Below are positions 36,363 through 46,254 of a stretch of DNA of 64,000 nt, in pieces. Below the pieces are notes generated by a model. It did not search any database, was not told where the DNA came from, and was given only the letters and a program-made list of their open reading frames with translations. The stretch comes from Alkalidesulfovibrio alkalitolerans DSM 16529. GTDB lineage: Bacteria > Desulfobacterota > Desulfovibrionia > Desulfovibrionales > Desulfovibrionaceae. The stretch covers positions 1 through 64,000 of the forward strand of contig NZ_ATHI01000028.1 in the NCBI RefSeq assembly GCF_000422245.1. The letters are read 5' to 3'. The translations under genes were made by a program, and so were the position numbers. How positions within the stretch are numbered: position 1 is the stretch's first letter; every line of letters begins with the position of its first letter.

Positions 36363-37700
36363 CTATTTGAGCAGACGCCAGCCGAGTTGGCGGCCGATCT
36401 GCTTGAAGACATCGTCGAGATCGTGGATCGAGGGGGCGTCGAAATAGTGGTCATCAGTGCCGGGCTTGCTCGACGCCACCGTCTTCATGAGCCAGCGATC
36501 CGTGGAATCCGAGTCGCCGTAGCGGATGGAGAAGATTTCGATGCCCGCCGCCTTGGCCAGCGCCGCTTCTTCGAGCATGGCGGCATTGAGCGCGCCTCCG
36601 TTCTCGCAGTGGCTGTTCGAATCTCCCATGCCGTAATAGGCGTTTGTCCAGTAGTTGTTGGGGTGGTAGTTGATGGCGAAGGGGCCTCCGCAGGTGCCGT
36701 CTTCGGTGTCACCGTCCGTGAGCAGAATCATGATCTTGCGGTAGCTGGGGTCGGGGTTTGCATCGGTGAAGGGGGCTTGGGGCGTAAGCACATGGCGTCC
36801 CCACTTGATCCCTTCCGAGATGACCGTGCCCGAGCCAGGGCCAAGCGCGGTGTGCTCGGCGAGCCGGGCGATGACTTCGCTGCGCTCGGTGGTCAGGCCC
36901 AGGGTCTCAGGGATGCAAGAGCAGGTATCCAGGTCGATGTTTCTGCGCGTGCTGTGGGGCAGCGCCCAATACATGGGCATGAAACTGGGGTGGATGCCCT
37001 CGTTCAGGCTTCCGTCGGCATTGCGGCATCCGGCTGGCAGACCGTCCACGCCCGTACCGATCTTGACCTTGCCTCGAAACGCCACCAAGCCCATCTTCGA
37101 GTCCGGAGCCCCGCCCGCGGGCAGGATGAGATCCACCAGATTTGAGGCCGCAGCCTTGACCATGTTGATGGGGGTGCCCTTCATGCTGCCCGTGTTGTCC
37201 AGCACCAGAACGACTTCAAGATGGTTGAATCCGGCTGCGGCCGAAGCGCGCACCGTCTTGTCTGAAACGCCCAAGACGCCCATCAGCATCATAGGCACCT
37301 CGACCTTGGCCGTGACTTCCACGCTGCGCACCTCGGTGCCGGGCGAAAGGGATTCGACCTCTGCTTCGGGGTAGTTTGTGGCGAGCATTGAGGCCACGCT
37401 TGCGGCCACGAGCCCCTTGTCGAGCTTTGGGTCCGCGGGCAGTTCGAGACTCCCGGCCAGTGCTGCGGCGTCCACGGCCGCTTGAAGCCGGGTGTGGCTC
37501 AGATAGAGGTTACCCAGATCCACGCCCATGCCCACCATGCCCACCAGTACCGGCAGGAGCAGGGCGAAGAGCAGGGGCGAGGCCCCTTTTTCTTCGGCCA
37601 GTCTACGGAAGAGGCATTGTCGTGGAAGCACGCAGGACGATCGGTCCGTCAAAGAGGGCTTCGATGAAGCCGTTGCTTCCATGGAAAGACTGGTAGGCAT
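36363..37700 (-). CDS. TadG-like pilus protein with von Willebrand A domain
   Basis: A 445-residue TadG-type protein. After a polar N-terminus comes EEKGASPLLFALLLPVLVGM, a prepilin-like helix, then the TadG N-terminal motif LSHTRLQAAVDAAALAGS. The vWA domain (about residues 160-440) has the metal-site motif LVLDNTGSMKG and LLTDGDTEDGT. It probably acts as an envelope-anchored adhesive or assembly component. The start at 37700 has GAGGTGG upstream but overlaps the upstream tadE by 98 bases; ATG 37682 or GTG 37631 are possible. The family call is firm, the start is not. Confidence 0.85.
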   Translation of the reverse strand: MPTSLSMEATASSKPSLTDRSSCVLPRQCLFRRLAEEKGASPLLFALLLPVLVGMVGMGVDLGNLYLSHTRLQAAVDAAALAGSLELPADPKLDKGLVAASVASMLATNYPEAEVESLSPGTEVRSVEVTAKVEVPMMLMGVLGVSDKTVRASAAAGFNHLEVVLVLDNTGSMKGTPINMVKAAASNLVDLILPAGGAPDSKMGLVAFRGKVKIGTGVDGLPAGCRNADGSLNEGIHPSFMPMYWALPHSTRRNIDLDTCSCIPETLGLTTERSEVIARLAEHTALGPGSGTVISEGIKWGRHVLTPQAPFTDANPDPSYRKIMILLTDGDTEDGTCGGPFAINYHPNNYWTNAYYGMGDSNSHCENGGALNAAMLEEAALAKAAGIEIFSIRYGDSDSTDRWLMKTVASSKPGTDDHYFDAPSIHDLDDVFKQIGRQLGWRLLK

Positions 37701-38007
37701 ATCCCACCTCGACGGTCACAGTTTTGAGAGCCTGGGTCACGGTGCTTCCTGCCGTGCCGGAAAGGTCGGCCGTCACGGCCTGGACGACGGCGGGAACCGC
37801 CGCCGCGTCGCCGTGCAGGAGCACGTGGCGCGCGGCTTCGCGGCTGGCTTCGACCAGCACCGAATAGGTCCGGATGGCGTTGCTGCCTTCGAGCAGCAGG
37901 GCCATAAGCAACACGAACAGAGGCAGCAAAAGGGCGAACTCGGCAGCCATGACCCCACGTTCGCTTTCGCGGCCGCGCAAGAAGGGTATGGAAAAGACGT
38001 TTCGCAT
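37603..38007 (-). CDS. TadE-like minor pilin, first gene of leftward Tad operon
   Basis: A 134-residue TadE-family protein. ERGVMAAEFALLLPLFVLLM is the prepilin-like segment, with Glu five residues after the likely cleavage, followed by a long hydrophobic helix. The start at 38007 lies behind AGGAGAG with 8-base spacing; a frame open to 38235 has no support. Its promoter is the sigma-54 site at 38035-38050. It overlaps the vWA gene that follows. Confidence 0.83.
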   Translation of the reverse strand: MRNVFSIPFLRGRESERGVMAAEFALLLPLFVLLMALLLEGSNAIRTYSVLVEASREAARHVLLHGDAAAVPAVVQAVTADLSGTAGSTVTQALKTVTVEVGYAYQSFHGSNGFIEALFDGPIVLRASTTMPLP

Positions 38008-38034
38008 GATCGTGCTCTCCTGTTGCCCGCATTT

Positions 38035-38050
38035 AGCAAGCGGCATGCCA
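38035..38050 (-). promoter_or_regulatory. Sigma-54 (-24/-12) promoter of leftward tad genes
   Basis: On the leftward strand the sequence reads TGGCATGCCGCTTGCT, matching TGGCACG-N4-TTGCW at every key base; GG and GC are ten bases apart. The start of transcription would be near 38023, giving a 15-base leader before the tadE ATG. The divergent gene encodes a sigma-54 activator. The flanking 38051-38240 is AT-rich, as expected for a regulatory region. Confidence 0.82.
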
Positions 38051-38240
38051 TTGCCTATAAAAAATTGATCAAAAAAAATTGGCCATTTGTTTCGGGTTGT
38101 TGCTGTGCGTGAGAAGACCGAATAAAAAGACAAAGGGCCTTGACAGGACCAGAAAAAGTAGTCAGTGGTCCATGAAATGTAGATAAAGTGGCAATGGCGG
38201 CATGTGTGAGCCGCCGCGCCTAAACCCTTGTCCATGATAT

Positions 38241-39630
<1,390 letters not shown>

Positions 39631-39638
<8 letters not shown>

Positions 39639-39745
39639 AAAGACGCCGCCTGCTGCGTTGCCGCGAAAGCGTCGGAGGCCGACGTGCACCAAGGCATGCG
39701 CGAGGCGTCGGCGCCTTCTTGCGTTCTGCGTCTGTCGTCCATGAA
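39631..39745 (+). repeat. Dispersed oriented 3'-end repeat, diverged copy C
   Basis: Begins inside the last codons of the sigma-54 regulator and runs about 115 bases. It keeps the core CTGCTGCGTTGCCGCGAA and a GCCTTCTTGCG tail, in the same direction as the gene, but internal arms have drifted (GCGTCGGAGGCCGACG). Its right edge is hard to fix. Confidence 0.6.
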
Positions 39746-40058
39746 AAGACTTGCGATAGAGGCGTCAGCCGCTCCCTCCGGGCAAGTTCATCCTATCAAT
39801 CCCTTTTTCGTGGATTGATCTCCAAATGCAAGATTTGTCCGGAACTGTATTCCGACGGCGCTTTACGTCCGCGCGATGCACTGTTCTGGGATCGTCGTTC
39901 ATTTGTCTGGATCCACGATTTATAGACAAAGAGAGGCGTCGCGCAGTGCGGCGCCCCTGGCTCACCGGGAGACATGGAATGCTGGAAATATTGCAAACTT
40001 CTGAAATAATATGGATTATTGTTGTCTGGTAAACTTTTGGTCGCATGTCTCGCTCCGT
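39746..40058. other. Regulatory region upstream of flp
   Basis: About 310 bases without a credible gene, AT-richer than the surroundings near 39980-40030. It holds an inverted repeat AATAAT-ATGG-ATTATT (40005-40020), about 50 bases upstream of the flp sigma-54 promoter, which could serve an activator or a bending protein. No other feature is clear. Confidence 0.45.
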
Positions 40059-40074
40059 TGGCACGGGCATTGCC
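40059..40074 (+). promoter_or_regulatory. Sigma-54 (-24/-12) promoter of flp and the main tad operon
   Basis: TGGCACGGGCATTGCC matches the consensus TGGCACG-N4-TTGC exactly. Transcription would start near 40085, leaving a leader of about 70 bases with AAAGGAG before the pilin ATG. The gene upstream encodes an NtrC-type activator. Confidence 0.88.
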
Positions 40075-40153
40075 TTGTGTCGAGCGTACCCACGGGAAGG
40101 AATCCGCACCAACCGGGAACAAAAACATTTCAGGACCAAAAAAGGAGAAGACC

Positions 40154-40327
40154 ATGAAGACCATCATCACGAAGCTCATCCGCAACGAAGAAGGCGCCAC
40201 CGCTCTGGAATACGGCCTCATCGCCGCCCTCATCGCCGCCGCCATCGTCGGCGCCGTCACGGCCCTGGGCACCAACGTTTCCAGCACCTTCACGGGCATC
40301 GCCGACAAGATGACCGTGGGCGGCTAA
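40154..40327 (+). CDS. flp: Flp major pilin
   Basis: A 57-residue Flp/Fap-type pilin, the subunit of Tad pili. The prepilin site is NEEGATALEYGLIAALIAAA: cleavage after Gly15, mature Glu at +5 and Tyr at +6 as in Flp pilins. The hydrophobic helix is alanine-rich and followed by a short polar tail (TFTGIADKMTVGG). ATG 40154 lies behind AAAGGAGAAGACC. It is the first gene of the rightward tad operon and is followed by a strong hairpin. Confidence 0.95.
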   Translation: MKTIITKLIRNEEGATALEYGLIAALIAAAIVGAVTALGTNVSSTFTGIADKMTVGG

Positions 40328-40346
40328 GCACGACTTCGACGACGCG

Positions 40347-40385
40347 AAAAGGCGGCGTCCCGGTGCGAGGGGCGCCGCCTTTTTC
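40347..40385 (+). terminator. Terminator/attenuator after flp
   Basis: Arms AAAAGGCGGCG (40347-40357) and CGCCGCCTTTT (40373-40383) with a 15-base loop and a U-tract. Since no promoter is apparent before the next gene, it probably lets most transcripts end after flp, so that pilin outnumbers the assembly proteins. Confidence 0.8.
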
Positions 40386-40421
40386 AAGCCTCATCGTTTT
40401 CGCGCGAACCTAGGGGGAGAC

Positions 40422-40958
40422 ATGGACATCGCGCTCACGATCTTTCTTTCCTGCTTACTCGTCGCTGCCTGCATCACGGACCTCCGCGAGCAGCGCATAC
40501 CCAATCTTCTGACCTATCCGGCCATGGCCATTGCGCTTGTGGCTCATGCTTTTCTGCCTGGCGGGCAGGGTGTCGTCTTCGCTCTGGCCGGACTCGGTGT
40601 GGGCGGTGGATTGATGCTCGTGCCGTTCCTGTTTGGCGTCATGGGCGCAGGCGACGTGAAGCTCATGGCCGCCGCCGGAGCCGTTCTGGGGGCGTCGGCT
40701 GCGCTCTCGGCCTTCGTGCTGACGACCCTTCTGGGCGGACTCTACGCCCTGTTCGTGCTCTGCCTGCACCGCCGCATCTTCGCGGCCCGCCTCAGGGCCT
40801 ACAAGGATGCGGCCGTCGTGGCCGCAGCCACGGGCTCCCTGAACATGCCCGAGCCCGATCCCGCGCAGCGCCTGCCTCGTCTTTGCTACGGCCTGGCCAT
40901 CGCGGCCGGCTGTTTCGCCCACATGCTTCTGGCCGCAAACGACAAAAGTCTGATCTAG
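40422..40958 (+). CDS. cpaA: Prepilin peptidase CpaA/TadV (A24 family)
   Basis: A 178-residue membrane aspartic peptidase that processes Flp and the Tad minor pilins. The two catalytic aspartates lie in ITDLREQRIPN and GAGDVKLMAAAG (the GxGD motif). About five hydrophobic segments are present. It lacks the N-terminal methylase domain of larger PilD proteins, as usual for Tad systems. It follows the flp terminator by about 40 bases. Confidence 0.92.
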   Translation: MDIALTIFLSCLLVAACITDLREQRIPNLLTYPAMAIALVAHAFLPGGQGVVFALAGLGVGGGLMLVPFLFGVMGAGDVKLMAAAGAVLGASAALSAFVLTTLLGGLYALFVLCLHRRIFAARLRAYKDAAVVAAATGSLNMPEPDPAQRLPRLCYGLAIAAGCFAHMLLAANDKSLI

Positions 40959-40986
40959 CCGGGGCCATGGGCGGGAGGAAAATGGA

Positions 40987-41808
40987 ATGAACAAAGGAAA
41001 GGCGTTTGCACAGATCGGAGTCGCCGTACTCCTGGCCTGCGTGGCTGGTTTTCTGGCCCTGCGTTGGATGAGCGCCACCAAGCCCGAGCCCCAGGTCGTG
41101 GAAATCCAAAAACCCACCGTGCCGGTGGCCGTGGCCGTTCGCATCATATCCCCCGGCACCAAGCTTGGCCCGGACATGGTCAGGATCGTGGATTTCCTCG
41201 AAACCAGCGTGCCTGACGGCGTTTTTGCCACGGCCGAGGAGGTCGTGGGACGCATAGTCCTTTCTCCTGTCAGTCAGGGCGAACCCATCACGCGCTTCAA
41301 GCTGGCCTCCACCGAGATCGGCATCGGCGGCGTGAGCGCGCTCGTCAATCCGGGCATGCGGGCCATGGCCGTCAAGGGCAACAGGGTCATGGGCATCGCG
41401 GGTTTCGTCAATCCGGGGAACCGCGTGGACGTGCTCGTGACTCTGGATCACGACGGTCAGGGCGGAGCGCGCGACAAGCCTGTGAGCAAACTTGTGCTTG
41501 AGAACGTCCTCGTTCTGGCCACGGGCGAGAAACTTGAGGCGGACGAAGAAGGCAAGGTTGCGCCGGTGGACGTCTACACGCTCGAAGTCTCTCCGGAGCA
41601 GGCCGAGCGTCTGGCCCTGGCCTCGCTTAAGGGCGAACTCAATTTCGCTTTGCGCGGATCGCTCGACAACGACCCCGTGTTGACTCCGGGCATGGACCTG
41701 CCGCGCGTGCTCCAGGCCCACAAGCCGCGACCCAAGCCTACCGGCGGACAGCCCACCCGGCGCGTGGAACTCATCACCGGGGCAAGTCGCACGGTCGTAG
41801 CGTTCTAG
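40987..41808 (+). CDS. cpaB: Pilus assembly protein CpaB/RcpC
   Basis: A 273-residue periplasmic protein of the CpaB/RcpC family, thought to help secretin assembly or gate pilus growth. One N-terminal membrane helix (about residues 10-28) is followed by an SAF-like domain (TVPVAVAVRIISPGTKLGPD) and the CpaB core (GRIVLSPVSQGEPITRFKL). Its place between cpaA and the secretin is the common Tad order. RBS: GGGAGGAAAATGG-type sequence before the ATG. Confidence 0.9.
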   Translation: MNKGKAFAQIGVAVLLACVAGFLALRWMSATKPEPQVVEIQKPTVPVAVAVRIISPGTKLGPDMVRIVDFLETSVPDGVFATAEEVVGRIVLSPVSQGEPITRFKLASTEIGIGGVSALVNPGMRAMAVKGNRVMGIAGFVNPGNRVDVLVTLDHDGQGGARDKPVSKLVLENVLVLATGEKLEADEEGKVAPVDVYTLEVSPEQAERLALASLKGELNFALRGSLDNDPVLTPGMDLPRVLQAHKPRPKPTGGQPTRRVELITGASRTVVAF

Positions 41809-41818
41809 GAGTATGGTC

Positions 41819-43219
41819 ATGCACGTCACACGAATTCTTTTCGGCCTGCTGCTCGGCGCGAGCCTGCTACTCGGCTCGATCGCCCAGGCGCATGCCCAGT
41901 CGGGACACCTCGTTCCGGCGCGTCTCGAACTGGCCGTGGGCCGTTCAATGGTCATCGCGGCTCCACAGAATGTGGAACGCGTTGCACTGTCCTCGCCAGA
42001 AGCGGCGGACATTCTGCTGCTCACCCCGCGCCAAATCTATCTCAGCGCCAAGAAGGCCGGTTCCGCCACGCTCACGCTGTGGGCCGAAGCGGGCCGCGTG
42101 GTCGCCGTGCATGAACTGGCCATCATCCCGGACGTGGCCCCGCTGAAAGAGGCCCTGCACCGGGTCATGCCGCATGAGACTGGCATCCACGTTCTGGCGG
42201 CGGGCGAATCCATCACGCTTTCCGGGACGGCTACGAGCCCTGGAGCCGTGACCTCGGCCCTGGCCCTGGCCGAAGCCTACGCGCCGGAAAAAGTCATCAA
42301 TCTTTTGCAGATCGGCGGCGTGCAGCAGGTGATGCTCGAAGTTCGCGTGGCCGAAATGACCCGCTCCCTGGCTAGGCGGCTTGGCATCAACCTTCAATAC
42401 GCCTTCCAGAACCAGTTGTTGTTTTCCACCATGCTCAACCAACTTACCAGGCTGCAAGCGGACGGCACGACCTTCTTGAACGAGGAGGTCAACGCCTTTT
42501 ACCGCTTCAACAAAGGGCAGGGTGCCTGGACCGGGTTCATCGACGCGCTGAAGGAGAATGGCGTCATCAAGGTTCTGGCCGAGCCGAACCTCGTCTGTCT
42601 TTCCGGCGAGAAGGCCGACTTCCTGGCGGGCGGCGAGATTCCGGTGCCTGTACCTTCGGGCCTTGGCACCGTGTCCATCGAATGGAAGCCCTTCGGCGTG
42701 GGACTGGCGTTTCGCCCCACGGTCCTTGGAGGGTCCCGAATCAACATCGAGGTCAAGCCCGAGGTTTCGGAGCTCGACTACGCCAACAAGGTCGAGATCC
42801 AGGGATTCGTGATCCCGGCCATCCGGACCCGCCGCGCCACGACCATGGTGGAGTTGGAGAGCGGGCAGAGCTTCGCCATCGCCGGTCTCATAAACGACAG
42901 CATGCGCGAGGCCAATTCCCGCTTCCCGGTGGTGGGCGACATTCCCGTGCTGGGCAGCCTCTTCAGCAGCAAGGAATACCAGCGCAACGAGACCGAGTTG
43001 GTGATCATCGTCACACCACATCTGGCCAAGCCGATGGACATGGCCTCCCAGAGACTGCCCACGGACGGTTTCGTGGAGCCAAGCGATGTCGAGTTCTTTC
43101 TCTTCGGCGATCTCGACGGCGGCAGGCTCGCCACGCGTCCGGCTTCGGCCACCGTGCCCCAGGCCGGGCAGGCTTCCGGCGGTTTCGACGGACACTTCGG
43201 TCCGGCCATGAGCCGATAA
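41819..43219 (+). CDS. cpaC: Tad secretin CpaC/RcpA
   Basis: A 466-residue outer-membrane secretin, the channel for the Flp pilus. A signal peptide (about residues 1-26, ending QAHAQ-SGH) leads to N-domains with a BON-like part (DVAPLKEALHRVMPHE) and the C-terminal secretin core: ALKENGVIKVLAEPNLVCLS, then VPSGLGTVSIEWKPFGVGL and VPVLGSLFSSKEYQRNETEL. The start at 41819 is preferred over ATG 41813 because AGGAG lies seven bases before it. The protein is full length. Confidence 0.94.
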   Translation: MHVTRILFGLLLGASLLLGSIAQAHAQSGHLVPARLELAVGRSMVIAAPQNVERVALSSPEAADILLLTPRQIYLSAKKAGSATLTLWAEAGRVVAVHELAIIPDVAPLKEALHRVMPHETGIHVLAAGESITLSGTATSPGAVTSALALAEAYAPEKVINLLQIGGVQQVMLEVRVAEMTRSLARRLGINLQYAFQNQLLFSTMLNQLTRLQADGTTFLNEEVNAFYRFNKGQGAWTGFIDALKENGVIKVLAEPNLVCLSGEKADFLAGGEIPVPVPSGLGTVSIEWKPFGVGLAFRPTVLGGSRINIEVKPEVSELDYANKVEIQGFVIPAIRTRRATTMVELESGQSFAIAGLINDSMREANSRFPVVGDIPVLGSLFSSKEYQRNETELVIIVTPHLAKPMDMASQRLPTDGFVEPSDVEFFLFGDLDGGRLATRPASATVPQAGQASGGFDGHFGPAMSR

Positions 43220-43229
43220 GGAGATTTCC

Positions 43230-43499
43230 ATGCGCATCCTGCTCTTCGTTCCCGCGATTCTCCTGGCTGTCGGCGCCACGTCATGCGCCATGCGGCCATC
43301 GACGACCACGGGCGAATCCACCCGCCAGATCATGGCCGCCCAAAAGGCCGCACCCCTGCCCGTGCCGCCCACGGCGGTGGAGGGCATGGACGGCGCCAAG
43401 GGCGCAGAGGTGATGAAAAACTACCGCAAGACCGAGAAGACCGCGCTCGAATCGCAGGTTTCGGGTGGAGGCGGCTCCGTCAACCTGCAGATCAACTAG
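43230..43499 (+). CDS. Small lipoprotein in the tad operon
   Basis: An 89-residue putative lipoprotein: signal LLFVPAILLAVGATSC with lipobox Cys19, then a short low-complexity mature part (PLPVPPTAVEGMDGAKG) and a helical patch AEVMKNYRKTEKT; it ends VSGGGGSVNLQIN. I do not recognise a named domain. Position between the secretin and cpaE, where RcpB or CpaD lipoproteins stand in other Tad loci, suggests a secretin pilotin role, though it is much shorter than those. RBS AAGGAG at normal distance. Confidence 0.75.
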   Translation: MRILLFVPAILLAVGATSCAMRPSTTTGESTRQIMAAQKAAPLPVPPTAVEGMDGAKGAEVMKNYRKTEKTALESQVSGGGGSVNLQIN

Positions 43500-43508
43500 G
43501 AGAAGGCC

Positions 43509-44765
43509 ATGGACCGCCAGAGTATCCCCCTGACCCTGTCCGTCAAGGACGAGAGCCTCAAGCAGGCTCTGGCCACGGCGGTGGCTGAAAACCCGCGTTT
43601 CCGGCTTCTTGGCCGCGACGATCACGCCGAGGGTGCATTGCTCGTATTTCAGCCGGGCGAAGACATCCAGGCCGACTTCGCCAGGTTGGCCAGAGCCGTG
43701 GCGCGCGGCGTCGTGCGTGACGCATTTCTCGTCACCGGGTGCGACGACCCTCGGGTTCTCGTCGATGCGATGCGCGCGGGCGCGCGTGAAATCCTGCTCC
43801 TGCCGCTTCGCATCGAGGAGTTCGAGGAAGCCCTGCGCCGTTACGCCTCGTCCCAGGTTCTCGTCTCGCGGCCGGGAACCGCGGGCGAAGCCGCCGCGAC
43901 AGGACAACGCATCGCGGTCATGGGCGTCAAGCACGGGCTGGGAACCACCACCCTGGCCGTGAACCTGGCCGCGGGGCTTCGCGCCTCGCACGGCGTGACG
44001 CTCGTGGACATGGCCCGGCCAAGGCCGGAAGTCCCCTATTTCCTGGACGTCGAATACGCCTATTCCTGGGCTGAGGTCGCCCGCTCGCCGGAGCGCTGCG
44101 ACAGCGCCTTCTTCGAGGGGCTGCTCGCGGAACACGCCTCGGGCATCAACCTGCTGCCCGGGCCCACGGACGCGGCCGAGCAGGCCATGCTCAACCCGGA
44201 TGTGGCCGAGGTCATCGCCCGGCATGCCTGCGCCGGTCAGGGGCATGTGGTCATCGACCTCTCCGCCGACCTTGACGATGCCGCCCTGGCGGTGCTGCGG
44301 CGCGTGAACAAGGTTTTTCTGACCATGGAGCTGTCGCTGCCCTGCCTGGCCGCCGCGCGCGAAGCCTTGAAGACGCTGCGCGCAGCGGACGCGGCATTGG
44401 CCGAAAAGGTCAATCTGGTCGCGGTGCGCTGCCATGGACAAATGGAGATCGGCGCGGCCGAGGTGCGAGAGGTGCTCGGCCTGCCGCTGGCCCTGACCCT
44501 GCCGGAGGACCCGGCCTGCCTTTCGGCGCTCAACAAGGGAATTCCGCTTCTGACCGCCGACCCCAAGAGTCCGTATGCGCGGGCCGTGTCGCGGCTGTGC
44601 CACGATCTTCTTCCTGCGGAAAAAGGAAAGCGATCGGGAGCCCTGGGACTGCTCGGACGGGCCTCGGGATTGCTCAAGGGCCGGTTCTCCAGGCGAAACG
44701 GCGAGAAGGTCGCTGCTCGCGGCGAAGGGCCCGGGACCGTCCAGTCCGGGATGGGCGCGGTCTAG
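43509..44765 (+). CDS. cpaE: Tad localisation ATPase-like protein CpaE/TadZ
   Basis: A 418-residue MinD/ParA-superfamily protein placing the Tad machine. The N-terminal 120 residues resemble a receiver fold without the acidic phosphorylation site. The Walker A position reads GVKHGLGTTTLAVNLAAGL: a Thr occupies the usual catalytic Lys of GKT/S, and a Lys precedes, matching the atypical P-loop of TadZ proteins. ATP binding without strong hydrolysis is expected. It is followed by cpaF after 12 bases. Confidence 0.9.
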   Translation: MDRQSIPLTLSVKDESLKQALATAVAENPRFRLLGRDDHAEGALLVFQPGEDIQADFARLARAVARGVVRDAFLVTGCDDPRVLVDAMRAGAREILLLPLRIEEFEEALRRYASSQVLVSRPGTAGEAAATGQRIAVMGVKHGLGTTTLAVNLAAGLRASHGVTLVDMARPRPEVPYFLDVEYAYSWAEVARSPERCDSAFFEGLLAEHASGINLLPGPTDAAEQAMLNPDVAEVIARHACAGQGHVVIDLSADLDDAALAVLRRVNKVFLTMELSLPCLAAAREALKTLRAADAALAEKVNLVAVRCHGQMEIGAAEVREVLGLPLALTLPEDPACLSALNKGIPLLTADPKSPYARAVSRLCHDLLPAEKGKRSGALGLLGRASGLLKGRFSRRNGEKVAARGEGPGTVQSGMGAV

Positions 44766-44777
44766 GGAGGATTCGAC

Positions 44778-46253
44778 ATGGACATCACCGCCCGTCTTCT
44801 TCGTGCCGAAAAGGCCACGACCGCCACGGCGGCGAAGCCTGAACAGCGGCCGACACCCGTTGCCGGCGACGGGCCGAAGGCGGCGCAGTCCTTTGTCGCG
44901 CGCACGCGCGACGCCGTCCCGGTCAAGCAGAGCCAGTCGGCGGCCCGCCCCGCGCGCGAGGCCGACGAGGGCTACCACGAGCTGAAGACCAAGCTGCACG
45001 ACAGGCTCCTCGATCTGCTCGACCTCTCGCTTCTGGAGACCACGCCCGAGGCCGAGGTGCGGGCCGAGATCAGCCGCCAGACCGATCGCATCCTGCGCGA
45101 GGAGCACGCGCAGGCCCCGCTTTCCATCCCCGAGCGCCGCGCCCTGATCTCCCAGATCCAGGACGAGGTGCTGGGACTCGGGCCTCTGGAGCCGTTCCTG
45201 AAGGACGATACGGTCAACGACATCCTCGTGAACACGTATCGCAACATCTACGTGGAACGCAGCGGCAAGCTCGAGCTGACCGGAGCAAGGTTCAAGGACG
45301 AGTCCCATCTGAAGAAGATCATCGACCGCATCGTTTCGCGTATCGGGCGACGCATCGACGAATCCTCGCCCATGGTGGACGCGCGCCTCATGGACGGCAG
45401 CCGCGTGAACGCCATCATTCCGCCCCTGGCCGTGGACGGCGCGTCCATGTCCATCCGCAAATTCTCTCGCGATCCCCTGGAACTCGATGATCTCATCAAC
45501 TTCGGGGCGCTCATCCCGCAGATGGGCGAGGTGCTCAAGGGCATCGTGCGCGCCCGGCTGAACATCCTCATCAGCGGCGGCACCGGCTCGGGCAAGACCA
45601 CGCTTTTGAACGTACTCTCGCGCTTCATCCCGGCCGACGAACGCATCGTGACCATCGAGGACGCGGCCGAGCTTCAGCTCAAGCAGACCCATGTGGTCCG
45701 CCTGGAGACACGGCCGCAGAACATCGAGGGACGCGGCGAGGTGACGCAACGCGATCTGGTCAAGAACTGCCTGCGCATGCGGCCCGACCGGATCATCATC
45801 GGCGAGTGCCGCGGCGCCGAGGCGCTGGACATGCTCCAGGCCATGAACACCGGCCACGACGGTTCGCTGACCACCATCCACGCCAACACGCCGCGCGACG
45901 CACTCATGCGTCTTGAAACCATGGTCTCCATGGCGGGCATGAACCTCGCGCCGGTGGCCATGCGCCGCTTCATTAGTTCGGCCGTGGACGTCATCATTCA
46001 GGGCGCGCGCCTGGCCGACGGCAGCCGCAAGGTCATCAGCTTTCAGGAGATCACCGGCATGGAAGGCGAGATGATCACCATGCAGGAAATTGTGCGCTTC
46101 GAGCAGACCGGCATCGGCGAAAAGGGCAAGGTGCAGGGACATTTCCGGGTCATGGGTGTGCGGCCGAACTTCGCCGCCCGGCTGGAGTCCATGGGCGTGC
46201 GACTGGCCGAAAACGCCTTCGCGCCGCAAATCTTCCCGATCCAGGGAGGCTGA
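44778..46253 (+). CDS. cpaF: Tad secretion ATPase CpaF/TadA
   Basis: A 491-residue hexameric secretion ATPase that drives Flp pilus assembly, and in some systems retraction. Walker A is [18 protein letters not shown]; Asp box, Walker B region ([20 protein letters not shown]) and the His box ([18 protein letters not shown]) are intact. The N-terminal about 110 residues are charged and precede the CpaF N-domain. RBS GGGAGGATTCGAC. It interacts with TadB/TadC encoded next. Confidence 0.95.
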   Translation: MDITARLLRAEKATTATAAKPEQRPTPVAGDGPKAAQSFVARTRDAVPVKQSQSAARPAREADEGYHELKTKLHDRLLDLLDLSLLETTPEAEVRAEISRQTDRILREEHAQAPLSIPERRALISQIQDEVLGLGPLEPFLKDDTVNDILVNTYRNIYVERSGKLELTGARFKDESHLKKIIDRIVSRIGRRIDESSPMVDARLMDGSRVNAIIPPLAVDGASMSIRKFSRDPLELDDLINFGALIPQMGEVLKGIVRARLNILISGGTGSGKTTLLNVLSRFIPADERIVTIEDAAELQLKQTHVVRLETRPQNIEGRGEVTQRDLVKNCLRMRPDRIIIGECRGAEALDMLQAMNTGHDGSLTTIHANTPRDALMRLETMVSMAGMNLAPVAMRRFISSAVDVIIQGARLADGSRKVISFQEITGMEGEMITMQEIVRFEQTGIGEKGKVQGHFRVMGVRPNFAARLESMGVRLAENAFAPQIFPIQGG

Positions 46254-46254
46254 T

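Noticed and set aside
39765-40308. Minus-strand frames across the flp regulatory region
   Set aside because: They run through the sigma-54 promoter and antisense to the pilin, without ribosome sites or domains.
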